Program-made: the position numbers and the translations under genes
From: Porticoccaceae bacterium UBA1989
Lineage (GTDB): Bacteria > Pseudomonadota > Gammaproteobacteria > Pseudomonadales > Porticoccaceae
Assembly: GCA_002335945.1 (NCBI GenBank)
Contig: DDDD01000056.1
Location: 1 to 5,530, forward strand
Length of the DNA stretch: 5,530 bases
Reading direction: 5' to 3'
Shown: positions 1 to 5,530 of the stretch, piece after piece
Position numbering within the stretch: position 1 is the first letter of the stretch
Layout: each line of letters opens with the position of its first letter
The notes under the pieces: model-generated
Told to the model about the DNA's origin: nothing
The model's database searches: none
The model's input: only the letters and a program-made list of their open reading frames with translations

Positions 1-36
1 ATCTTTTTAACTGGCGTTTTAAGCTTTGAGCCACAC

Positions 37-44
37 AAAGGAGA
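37..44 (+). promoter_or_regulatory. Ribosome binding site that sets the start of the His-rich protein gene
   Basis: AAAGGAGA lies 5 bases before the ATG at 50. It makes that ATG the likely start. An in-frame TTG at 26 lies upstream of this site and would put eight extra polar residues in front of a good signal peptide. No clear promoter is visible in the 36 bases to its left, so the promoter probably lies outside the window. Confidence 0.75.
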
Positions 45-49
45 CTGTG

Positions 50-628
50 ATGAAAAGGATACTAATAGCAACTGTTGCGGGACTGAGCCTTTTAGCCTTC
101 CCCATAAACGCAATGGCGGACAGGGATAACAAAGCTTTCAAGCGCTTTGACCGACAGGCTAATCATCAGTATGTTCAGAAGCGCCACTCAGATAAAGTAA
201 TCTATCGGTCTGAAGCTCGCAATGAACGACGCAGCGGCACTCAGGCGAGACAAGATCAGCAGCGATATAAGCGTCATAAAACCGATCATAAGGCGGTTAA
301 ACGTAGAGTCGACAAGCATCATATTGCCAGGGACATCAGGAAGAAAAATCTGCGTAATGACTATCAGCGAGATCGCCGGTGGGTTATCAATCACAGCAAC
401 AACCGCAGGTTTTTGACACGCCGAGCTTTTTACAATCATTACTATGGCTACGATGATGTTTATTTTTATGATCAGCACAGAAGCCATTACGAAAAACATC
501 ACAGCCGTCATCATAAGCCCAGGGCTCATAGACAACATGGCCATCATGAGCATGACAGCGACTATTTGGAATGGGTCACTATTATGTACCTGCTGAATGA
601 TATTTATGGCGACGACTATTATGACTAG
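50..628 (+). CDS. Secreted, basic, histidine-rich protein of unknown function
   Basis: I do not recognise the family. The 192-residue product begins with a clear Sec signal peptide: a basic start (MKR), a hydrophobic core to about residue 20, and an AMA cleavage site after residue 23. The mature protein should therefore be periplasmic or secreted. Residues 24-125 are densely Lys/Arg/His-rich and polar. Residues 127-141 are rich in Tyr and Phe. Residues 143-168 hold 11 histidines, in HH pairs and HxH-type spacings. The last 24 residues switch to an acidic, aromatic tail ending GDDYYD. There is no Cys and no transmembrane segment after the signal. The histidines could bind divalent metals such as Ni, Cu, Zn or Co, and the basic part could bind polyanions or the envelope; both are inferences from composition. 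The stop is 34 bases before the sigma gene on the same strand, so co-transcription is plausible. An uncharacterised envelope-stress protein is another option. Confidence 0.75.
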   Translation: MKRILIATVAGLSLLAFPINAMADRDNKAFKRFDRQANHQYVQKRHSDKVIYRSEARNERRSGTQARQDQQRYKRHKTDHKAVKRRVDKHHIARDIRKKNLRNDYQRDRRWVINHSNNRRFLTRRAFYNHYYGYDDVYFYDQHRSHYEKHHSRHHKPRAHRQHGHHEHDSDYLEWVTIMYLLNDIYGDDYYD

Positions 629-662
629 TGCCCCTACTACTAGAATGTCTGGCGTATAGCCT

Positions 663-1277
663 ATGACGTTATCGATCGTGGAGAAATCACAGGCAAAGGA
701 ACTGCCCAACGAGGAAGCGCAAAAGGTACTGGGCTATAGCTCGATGGAGGAGTTTCTTAAAGTAATCGAGCGCCGTGCTTTTCATATGGCTCGAATGGCC
801 ACGGGTAATAACGACACCGCCATGGATATTGTGCAAGACAGTATGTATAAGTTAGTTGAAAAGTATGCCGATAGAACAGCGCAGGAATGGAAGCCATTGT
901 TTTATCGTATTTTAAACAGTAAGACCATCGATTATTATCGGCGAAAAGCCGTTCGCGACAGGGTGTTTCCCTGGAGCAGATATACGTCTAATGGTGACAG
1001 CGATCAGAATGTCGATATCGTTGATTTAACCCCTGGACGTATTTCAGATACTCCCGACGAAATGTTAATGCGAACCCAGCGCATCGATAAATTAACCCAG
1101 TCGGTCAATGCCCTGCCCCGACGTCAGCGTGAGGCTTTGATGCTGAGATGCTGGGAAGGTATGAGTACCATTGAAACTGCCGAAGCTATGAAATGCTCAC
1201 AGGGCAGCGTTAAAACACATTACTCTCGAGCAATGCATACATTGCGGGATTTGTTGGAGGATTATAATTATGACTAA
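663..1277 (+). CDS. ECF-like RNA polymerase sigma factor (sigma-70 family)
   Basis: This 204-residue cytoplasmic protein directs RNA polymerase to a specific promoter set. Region 2 covers about residues 31-96: the helix with DIVQDSMYKL (55-64) matches the core-binding segment of ECF factors, and LFYRILNSKTIDYYRRK (79-95) matches the -10 recognition part. A linker of about 45 residues follows (96-140). Region 4 covers about 141-197, with the LPRRQREALMLR core (151-162) and the helix-turn-helix ending GSVKTHYSRAMHTL for -35 recognition. There is no region 1.1 or full region 3. Length is typical for ECF factors, with an N-terminal extension of about 30 residues. The start at 663 follows an in-frame stop directly (657-659) and has only a weak ribosome site. 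An internal ATG at 744 is the main alternative but has no better site. The 3' end overlaps the next gene by 8 bases (ATGACTAA), a sign of translational coupling with a probable regulator. The regulon cannot be deduced here. Confidence 0.93.
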   Translation: MTLSIVEKSQAKELPNEEAQKVLGYSSMEEFLKVIERRAFHMARMATGNNDTAMDIVQDSMYKLVEKYADRTAQEWKPLFYRILNSKTIDYYRRKAVRDRVFPWSRYTSNGDSDQNVDIVDLTPGRISDTPDEMLMRTQRIDKLTQSVNALPRRQREALMLRCWEGMSTIETAEAMKCSQGSVKTHYSRAMHTLRDLLEDYNYD

Positions 1278-1632
1278 TCAGATTGAGCATCAGTTAGAAA
1301 CCGCCCTGCAGCAAGATCTGCATCACTTGGAAAATGAAACCGAGGCGCGGGATGTTTTTCGTCTCGCGCAGGCTCGCAATAGAGCTTTGTCGCAAAACGG
1401 ATCAAGCCGTAAGAAAGGGTTTATACCGACGCTAGGTGCCTCACTGGCATCTATACTATTGGTGGCATTCTTCTTTTTTCAAGAAGCCCCAGTTTCTTTA
1501 AACAATGAGACTGTCTCTGAGTTAAACCGCGCAGACTCTGCCTTTGAATTCGACGATGAGAATGTTGAACTCTATGAAGATCTAGACTTTTATTATTGGC
1601 TCGCGGATAACGAACAGGGCGCTACAGGTTAA
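1270..1632 (+). CDS. Small single-pass membrane protein, probable anti-sigma partner (DUF3619-like)
   Basis: The 120-residue protein has no N-terminal signal peptide. Residues 1-49 are polar and cytoplasmic in style (MTNQIEHQLE onward) and end in a basic SRKKG patch. One hydrophobic helix covers about residues 51-70 (FIPTLGASLA then SILLVAFFFF). Residues 71-120 are acidic, with a run of Asp, Glu and Tyr ending in an aromatic DFYYWL motif near 105-111. The positive-inside rule puts the N terminus in the cytoplasm and the acidic tail in the periplasm. The start is supported by GGAGG at 1256-1260, 9 bases upstream and inside the sigma gene. The overlap with a sigma gene, the small size and the topology fit a membrane anti-sigma factor that holds the sigma factor at the membrane. 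No zinc-binding HxxxCxxC motif is present, so it is not a classical ZAS-type anti-sigma. From memory it resembles the DUF3619 proteins found beside sigma and DUF3106 genes; the role is inferred from context. Confidence 0.82.
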   Translation: MTNQIEHQLETALQQDLHHLENETEARDVFRLAQARNRALSQNGSSRKKGFIPTLGASLASILLVAFFFFQEAPVSLNNETVSELNRADSAFEFDDENVELYEDLDFYYWLADNEQGATG

Positions 1633-1635
1633 CTG

Positions 1636-2151
1636 ATGAAACCACGATTACTATTAGCCGGTTTGGCTGCGGGAATGCTAATGCTGTCTCCTGCTCTACT
1701 TGCAGGGGATCATGATGGTGCCCAGATACCTTTCCATGAACTTCCCCAAGAGACACGTGAGATGCTGGCGCCCTTCGAAAAGCACTGGGACAGGTTTAAA
1801 CCTTCAAGACAGAAGCGTCTCTTAGATCGGGCACAGGACTCTGATCCAGAAAGAAGAGCACAGTTTAAGAAGCGTCACGAGCATCTTAAGAACCTTTCAC
1901 CAGAAGAGCGCAAGAGACTACACAGAGCTAAAAAACACTTTGATAAGATGCCAGCCCATGAGCGCAAAGAACTGCGCAAGCGCTTTGAAAATATGAGCCC
2001 TGAAGAGCGCAGGCGCTTTAACAAGAAGCATGAGAAATTTCAGGGGATGCCAAAAAATAAGCAGAAAGAAATTCGCGATAAGGTGCGAAAAATGACCGCC
2101 GAGGAACGGCGTCAGTTTCTGGATGAATTAAACGCCCAGAAAGACAAATAA
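1636..2151 (+). CDS. Exported charged helical repeat protein, DUF3106-like
   Basis: The 171-residue product has a signal peptide (MKPRLLLAGL start, hydrophobic to about 22, cleavage after LLA at 23), so the mature protein is periplasmic. There is no lipobox Cys. The mature chain is almost wholly Lys, Arg, Glu and His. It is built from repeated short helices, each opened by a hydrophobic-x-Pro-like cap such as LSPEERKRL (87), MPAHERKEL (105), MSPEERRRF (120) and MTAEERRQF (153). This pattern is what I know from DUF3106 proteins. It also recalls the LTxxQ helices of the Spy/CpxP/CnrX group of periplasmic chaperones and sensors, though no strict LTxxQ is present. The gene starts 3 bases after the stop of the membrane-protein gene, with only a weak ribosome site, so translation is probably coupled. 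It is the last gene before the terminator. A periplasmic sensor or effector controlling the upstream sigma/membrane pair is a reasonable inference; the molecular function is not known. Confidence 0.88.
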   Translation: MKPRLLLAGLAAGMLMLSPALLAGDHDGAQIPFHELPQETREMLAPFEKHWDRFKPSRQKRLLDRAQDSDPERRAQFKKRHEHLKNLSPEERKRLHRAKKHFDKMPAHERKELRKRFENMSPEERRRFNKKHEKFQGMPKNKQKEIRDKVRKMTAEERRQFLDELNAQKDK

Positions 2152-2163
2152 ACATACCCAATA

Positions 2164-2189
2164 AAAAAGGCTCCTTTCGGAGCCTTTTT
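2164..2189. terminator. Bidirectional intrinsic terminator between converging operons
   Basis: A perfect 11-bp stem pairs AAAAAGGCTCC (2164-2174) with GGAGCCTTTTT (2179-2189) around a TTTC loop. The GC-rich core is followed by a T tract when read in either direction. It lies 12 bases after the DUF3106-like gene and 20 bases after the etfA stop on the other strand, so it can end both convergent transcripts. Confidence 0.92.
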
Positions 2190-2209
2190 CGGTTTAGCTT
2201 GGAGGCTAT

Positions 2210-3139
2210 TTAAAGCGCAGCATCCAACTCAGGTAGAGCAACAAACAAATCGGCAACTAGCCCATAATCTGCAACCGAGAATATCGGTGCTTCTTCATCT
2301 TTGTTAATCGCAACAATAACCTTGCTGTCTTTCATGCCCGCCAAATGCTGAATAGCACCAGAGATACCCACTGCAACATAGAGGTCTGGAGCAACAATTT
2401 TACCGGTTTGACCCACCTGCATATCGTTGGGTACAAAGCCCGCATCAACAGCAGCGCGTGAAGCACCTACTGCAGCACCGAGTTTGTCGGCAAGGCTGTA
2501 AAGCATGTCGAAGTTTTCGCCATTGCCCATGCCGCGACCACCAGAGATAACAATATCCGCTGCCGTCAATTCAGGACGGTCTGACACAGCCACTTCTTCA
2601 CCGACAAAGGTAGACTTACCTGAGTCATGTGCCGATGCAACTGCTTCAATAGTGGCAGAACCACCCTCTGCAGGTGCGCCGTCGAAGGCTGTACCACGAA
2701 TGGTCAATACCTTAATGGCGTCGCTGCTCTTAACGGTGGCAATAAGATTGCCCGCATAGATTGGGCGCTTAAATGTATCTTCGCTAACCACACCGCTGAC
2801 GTCAGAAATAGCCTGAACATCCAATAAGGCGGCAACACGAGGAATAATATTTTTAGCCGTAGTAGTTGCTGTCGCCATAACGTGGCCGTATCCAGCCGCG
2901 ACTTCAGCGATCATAGGTGCAACGTTCTCAGCCAATGAGTGGGCATAAGCCCCATTGTCTGCAACGATAACTTTGCCGATACCTGGAACTTGGGCTGCCT
3001 GTGCTGCAGCGGCCTGACAGGCTGTGCCAACGACCAAAATGTCGATATCGCCGCCCATAGCCTGGGCCGCAGCCACAGAGTTAAGTGTTGCAATATTCAT
3101 GCTGTCGTTGTCATGTTCAGCGATAACTAATGTACTCAT
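2210..3139 (-). CDS. etfA: Electron transfer flavoprotein subunit alpha
   Basis: EtfA is the large, FAD-holding subunit of the soluble EtfAB dimer. It takes electrons from acyl-CoA dehydrogenases and related flavoenzymes and passes them to ETF-quinone oxidoreductase. The 309-residue length is normal for the family. Residues 1-190 form the alpha/beta N-terminal domain (MSTLVIAEHD start). The C-terminal FAD domain has the expected motifs in order: SGGRG (199-203), GASRAAVDAGF (225-235), QVGQTGKIVAPDLYVAVGIS (241-260), SGAIQHLAGM (260-269), and NKDEEAPIFSVADYGL (279-294). R202 and the S/T and H residues in these blocks match the FAD contacts known in the family. The start ATG overlaps the etfB stop by 4 bases (ATGA), with AAGGTGA at 3144-3150 on the minus strand as its ribosome site. 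The subunits are therefore made together. No disruption is seen. It belongs to the short-chain electron-transfer group, not the bifurcating one, judging from its partners. Confidence 0.97.
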   Translation of the reverse strand: MSTLVIAEHDNDSMNIATLNSVAAAQAMGGDIDILVVGTACQAAAAQAAQVPGIGKVIVADNGAYAHSLAENVAPMIAEVAAGYGHVMATATTTAKNIIPRVAALLDVQAISDVSGVVSEDTFKRPIYAGNLIATVKSSDAIKVLTIRGTAFDGAPAEGGSATIEAVASAHDSGKSTFVGEEVAVSDRPELTAADIVISGGRGMGNGENFDMLYSLADKLGAAVGASRAAVDAGFVPNDMQVGQTGKIVAPDLYVAVGISGAIQHLAGMKDSKVIVAINKDEEAPIFSVADYGLVADLFVALPELDAAL

Positions 3140-3888
3140 GAGATCACCTTCGCTTCGTTTTTCAATTTATCAACCAGCTGAGCGATATCCTCAACCTTAA
3201 TGCCAGCCGAACGCTCGGCGGGAAGCTCTACACCCATCAACGTGACGCGGGGCGCTACATCGACACCGAGATCTGCTGGTGTGGTGGTATCAAGCTGCTT
3301 TTTCTTGGCTTTCATAATATTTGGCAGTGAGGCATAACGAGGTTCGTTAAGACGCAAATCTGCAGTTACGATAGCGGGTAAAGATAATGTCAGAGTCTGC
3401 AAACCACCGTCTACTTCACGGATAATCATTGCATTGCCGCCATCGATACTAAGCTCAGAGGCAAATGTCGCCTGACCATAACCGGTCAGTGCACCCAGCA
3501 TCTGGCCTGTTTGATTGTTGTCGCCATCGATCGCCTGCTTACCCAGCAGAATAATATCGGGAGACTCAGTCTCACATACTGCTTTTAAGCACTTGGCAAT
3601 GGCCAATGGCTCTAGTGTTTCGTCTGAGCTAACTAAAATAGCGCGGTCTGCGCCCAATGCGAGTGCAGTACGTAACTGCTCCTGACATTGCTGCGGGCCT
3701 ACAGAGATTGCGATAATTTCAGTGGCGATGCCCTTCTCTTTTAAGCGCACAGCTTCTTCTACTGCAATCTCGCAAAATGGGTTAATGGACATTTTGACGT
3801 TAGCCAAGTCAACATCTGTCATGTCTGACTTAGGTCTAACCTTGACGTTGTAATCAACAACGCGCTTCACGGCTACCAGTACTTTCAT
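3136..3888 (-). CDS. etfB: Electron transfer flavoprotein subunit beta
   Basis: EtfB is the small subunit of ETF. It holds a structural AMP and docks onto partner dehydrogenases. The 250-residue length is typical. Visible motifs: MKVLVAVKRVVDYNVKVRP at the N terminus, NPFCEIAVEEAVRLKE (36-51), the AMP-binding block LLGKQAIDGDNNQTGQMLG (114-132), the ETF-beta signature from REVDGG to LPAIVTADLRL (157-180), and the dehydrogenase recognition loop NEPRYASLPNIMKAKKK (181-197). As I recall it, that loop is nearly identical to the human ETFB loop that carries the partner-anchoring Leu and methylated lysines. This supports a canonical, non-bifurcating ETF serving acyl-CoA dehydrogenases. The start is fixed by AAAAGG (3895-3900, minus strand), with the SD core about 5 bases from the ATG. 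It is the first gene of the etfB-etfA operon, and its promoter must lie in the spacer shared with the divergent ETF-QO gene. Confidence 0.98.
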   Translation of the reverse strand: MKVLVAVKRVVDYNVKVRPKSDMTDVDLANVKMSINPFCEIAVEEAVRLKEKGIATEIIAISVGPQQCQEQLRTALALGADRAILVSSDETLEPLAIAKCLKAVCETESPDIILLGKQAIDGDNNQTGQMLGALTGYGQATFASELSIDGGNAMIIREVDGGLQTLTLSLPAIVTADLRLNEPRYASLPNIMKAKKKQLDTTTPADLGVDVAPRVTLMGVELPAERSAGIKVEDIAQLVDKLKNEAKVIS

Positions 3889-4058
3889 GGTTTTCCTTTT
3901 AGCTTAAGCTTAGTAATTAAAATTTGGGACTACGGGCACCGTCTTAAACGAATAATCAGTGCATATTTTTGAGGGCGTTATATTGCCTAGATAAGCCAAA
4001 TAAATCAAGGGTCTAGCAGCCAAAATACGACCCATGAGTTCGCTTCCATGCCACGTAA

Positions 4059-4087
4059 TCATTATAAATTATGGATATTTATAATGA
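4059..4087. promoter_or_regulatory. Perfect inverted repeat carrying mirrored TATAAT boxes
   Basis: TCATTATAAAT (4059-4069) and ATTTATAATGA (4077-4087) are exact reverse complements around a 7-base spacer, TATGGAT. The right arm reads TATAAT on the plus strand at 4080-4085; the left arm reads TATAAT on the minus strand at 4061-4066. If used as -10 boxes they would give leaders of roughly 75 bases for the ETF-QO gene and 165 bases for etfB. Neither has a recognisable -35. It may instead, or also, be an operator for a dimeric regulator. The function is inferred; the symmetry is seen directly. Confidence 0.5.
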
Positions 4088-4112
4088 CTATAGCTGTGCC
4101 TATAGCTATGCC
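4088..4112 (+). repeat. Two-copy 12-bp tandem repeat next to the inverted repeat
   Basis: CTATAGCTGTGC (4088-4099) is followed directly by CTATAGCTATGC (4100-4111), with one mismatch, and the next base (C at 4112) continues the period. The unit length is close to one helical turn, and the repeat starts right after the inverted repeat, about where plus-strand transcription would begin. It could be a pair of regulator half-sites or a chance duplication. Confidence 0.55.
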
Positions 4113-4157
4113 CATATGAAGTTAGTAAAATGCACACTCAAAATTCAAATATACACT

Positions 4158-4162
4158 GGAGA
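4158..4162 (+). promoter_or_regulatory. Ribosome binding site favouring a TTG start for ETF-QO
   Basis: GGAGA at 4158-4162 directly abuts the ATG at 4163, leaving no spacing, but sits 6 bases before the in-frame TTG at 4169. Spacing therefore favours the TTG. The resulting N terminus, MEREFMDYDVV, also matches the usual start of gammaproteobacterial ETF-QO as I remember it. Confidence 0.6.
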
Positions 4163-4168
4163 ATGAGT

Positions 4169-5530
4169 TTGGAACGCGAATTTATGGATTACGATGTCGT
4201 CATCGTTGGTGCAGGCCCATCAGGTCTGGCCGCTGCATGCCGTCTCAAGCAGGTCAATGCCGACATTTCTGTCTGTGTGGTCGAAAAAGGCTCTGAAGTA
4301 GGTGCTCATATTCTCTCTGGTGCTGTGTTCGAGCCAACGCCATTGAATGAGCTGTTTCCCGATTGGAAAGAGATGGGTGCGCCCCTGCTGACCCCAGTAA
4401 CTGACGATAAGATTTTCGTCTTTACCGGTGCGACCAAACGCATCAAGGTGCCAAATCTGTTTGCCCCGAAAACCATGCACAACCATGGCAACTATATTAT
4501 CAGCCTGGGCAAGCTATGCCGATGGCTCGCTGAGCAAGCTGAAAATCTCGGGGTTGATATATTCCCAGGCTTTGCCGCTGCAGAAGTACTCTATGGCGAC
4601 AACAATGAAGTGCTGGGTATCGCTACAGGCGATATGGGTGTTGGCCACAACGGCGAGCAGAAAGGCTCTTACCAGCCAGGCATGGAACTGCGTGGCAAGT
4701 ACACCTTATTCTCTGAAGGCTGTCGCGGTAACCTGGGTAAAGAAATTATTGCCAAATACGCTCTCGATGCCGGCAAGGACCCGCAGCATTATGGTCTTGG
4801 TATCAAAGAGCTGTGGAAAATACCCGCAGAACAGCATCAGCCGGGCTTAGTCGTCCACAGCGCTGGCTGGCCGCTAGATGAAAGCAAGTCACTCGGTGGC
4901 GGCTTTCTCTATCACCTCGAAGACAATACCGTAGCTGTTGGCCTTATTACCAACCTCTCCTACACAAATCCACATCTAAGCCCTTTTGATGAGTTTCAAC
5001 GCTATAAGCACCACCCAGAAATCGCCAAATATTTGCAGGGGGGCGAGCGCCTAACGTACGGTGCCCGTGCTCTACTGAAAGGTGGCTTACAATCACAGCC
5101 TAAGATGTCATTCCCCGGCGGCATTCTGGTCGGTGATGATGCCGGTACCTTGAACTTTGCCAAGATTAAAGGCAGTCACACCGCCATGAAATCGGGCATG
5201 GTTGCTGCAGAAACTGTGGCTGAGGCCTTGGCGGCAGACAAGAGCAATGATGATCTTGAGAGCTATGCCGCGGCCTATAAGGCGTCTTGGGCCTACAAAG
5301 AACTCCACATGCAGCGCAACTTTGGCCCAGCCCAGCATAAGTTCGGTAATATTATCGGCTCGGCGTATGCCTTTATTGATATCAATATCTTTAACGGTAT
5401 GTTGCCTTGGACCCTAAGCGATAAGATTGCAGACCATGAGACATTGTTGCCCGCTAGCGAGTGCAAGAAGATTGACTATCCCAAGCATGATGGCAAGTTA
5501 AGCTTTGATAAGTCTTCTTCGGTGTTTATG
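4169..5530 (+). CDS. Electron transfer flavoprotein-ubiquinone oxidoreductase (3' end outside window)
   Basis: This membrane-associated FAD and 4Fe-4S enzyme takes electrons from reduced EtfAB and reduces ubiquinone. The frame is open from 4169 to the last base, giving 454 residues of an expected 545-550. Near the N terminus is the FAD dinucleotide-binding motif DVVIVGAGPSGL (9-20). It is followed by the conserved VVEKGSEVGAHILSGAVFEP block, then KTMHNHGNYIISLG, LFSEGCRGNLG, YGLGIKELW, SPFDEFQRYKHHP, and the second FAD block GTLNFAKIKGSHTAMKSGM. The C-terminal ferredoxin-like part with its cluster cysteines (family motifs around CPAGVYE and CVHCKTCD) lies beyond the window, so its presence cannot be confirmed. 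The start is chosen at TTG 4169 because of ribosome-site spacing; ATG 4163, 4130 and 4184 are in-frame alternatives that hardly change the protein. The gene is divergent from etfBA, its redox partner. No frameshift is seen. It is often labelled etfD or fixC-like. Confidence 0.96.
   Translation, partial: MEREFMDYDVVIVGAGPSGLAAACRLKQVNADISVCVVEKGSEVGAHILSGAVFEPTPLNELFPDWKEMGAPLLTPVTDDKIFVFTGATKRIKVPNLFAPKTMHNHGNYIISLGKLCRWLAEQAENLGVDIFPGFAAAEVLYGDNNEVLGIATGDMGVGHNGEQKGSYQPGMELRGKYTLFSEGCRGNLGKEIIAKYALDAGKDPQHYGLGIKELWKIPAEQHQPGLVVHSAGWPLDESKSLGGGFLYHLEDNTVAVGLITNLSYTNPHLSPFDEFQRYKHHPEIAKYLQGGERLTYGARALLKGGLQSQPKMSFPGGILVGDDAGTLNFAKIKGSHTAMKSGMVAAETVAEALAADKSNDDLESYAAAYKASWAYKELHMQRNFGPAQHKFGNIIGSAYAFIDINIFNGMLPWTLSDKIADHETLLPASECKKIDYPKHDGKLSFDKSSSVFM

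Larger units (their letters stand above)
3889..4168. promoter_or_regulatory. Divergent promoter region between etfB and the ETF-QO gene
   Basis: This spacer of about 280 bases is AT-rich and has no supportable gene of its own. It must carry the start signals for both divergent transcripts. It holds the etfB ribosome site (3895-3900), a 10-bp palindrome AGCTTAAGCT (3901-3910), an 11-bp inverted repeat with mirrored TATAAT boxes (4059-4087), a 12-bp tandem repeat (4088-4112), and the ETF-QO ribosome site (4158-4162). I looked for a good TTGACA-like -35 at proper spacing on both strands and found none, so the promoters may depend on an activator. Joint control of the three genes is expected, since their products work as one chain. 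Confidence 0.7.

Noticed and set aside
26..49. TTG start at 26 extending the His-rich protein by eight residues
   Set aside because: The ribosome site at 37-44 lies inside this extension and fits ATG 50. The extension would add polar residues before the signal peptide.
629..662. Possible separate promoter for the sigma gene (TATTAT at 617-622, TAGAAT at 641-646)
   Set aside because: Neither -10-like box has a -35-like hexamer at 16-18 bases, and no clear ECF-type autoregulatory promoter is present in the short gap.
188..709. Long minus-strand open frame (173 residues) opposite the His-rich gene
   Set aside because: It is an antisense shadow: its Ile/Val/Met-rich content mirrors the His/Asp/Tyr codons of the plus gene. 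It has no ribosome site and it runs into the sigma gene.
3932..3942. Short inverted repeat ACGG-GCA-CCGT as a terminator or attenuator before etfB
   Set aside because: The stem is only 4 bp with no T tract on the minus strand, too weak to support.
3889..4168. Binding site for a known fatty-acid regulator (PsrA- or FadR-like palindrome)
   Set aside because: I looked for a GAAAC-gap-GTTTC type palindrome and found only isolated half-like pieces such as AAACG at 3946-3950, which is not enough to call.
4220..4850. Open frames on both strands inside the ETF-QO gene (minus 4220-4486, plus 4428-4850)
   Set aside because: They lie in other frames of a gene with continuous, strongly conserved family motifs, and their translations resemble no protein family.

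Overview
The window looks like chromosomal DNA from a marine-type gammaproteobacterium. The ETF proteins closely resemble gammaproteobacterial homologues. The arrangement of etfBA transcribed away from an ETF-quinone oxidoreductase gene is, as I recall, also found in Pseudomonas. Base composition is moderate and codon use is even across the window. I see no mobile element, tRNA, rRNA or CRISPR array. The genus is not resolved from the sequence alone.

Left half (about 1-2190, plus strand): four closely packed genes. They encode (1) a secreted, strongly basic, histidine-rich protein of unknown function, (2) an ECF-like sigma-70 family factor, (3) a small single-pass membrane protein whose start overlaps the sigma gene by 8 bases, and (4) an exported, highly charged repeat protein of DUF3106 type. 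Genes 2-4 read as one translationally linked unit: sigma factor, probable membrane anti-sigma partner, and periplasmic protein. A strong hairpin with A and T tracts on its two sides follows and can end transcription from both directions.

Right half (2210-5530): electron-transfer flavoprotein genes. etfB and etfA form a minus-strand operon with a 4-base overlap. A divergent plus-strand gene encodes ETF-ubiquinone oxidoreductase. It runs off the right edge before its 4Fe-4S domain. Together the three proteins pass electrons from acyl-CoA and other flavin dehydrogenases through the EtfAB flavoprotein to the membrane quinone pool. The roughly 280-base divergent spacer holds an 11-bp perfect inverted repeat with a perfect TATAAT on each strand, and a 12-bp tandem repeat beside it.

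The least ordinary part is the left half: a compact sigma, membrane-protein and periplasmic-repeat-protein cassette preceded by a histidine-rich exported protein. It resembles the layout of sigma/anti-sigma/periplasmic-sensor systems but has no characterised function that I can name. The right half is standard respiratory metabolism.
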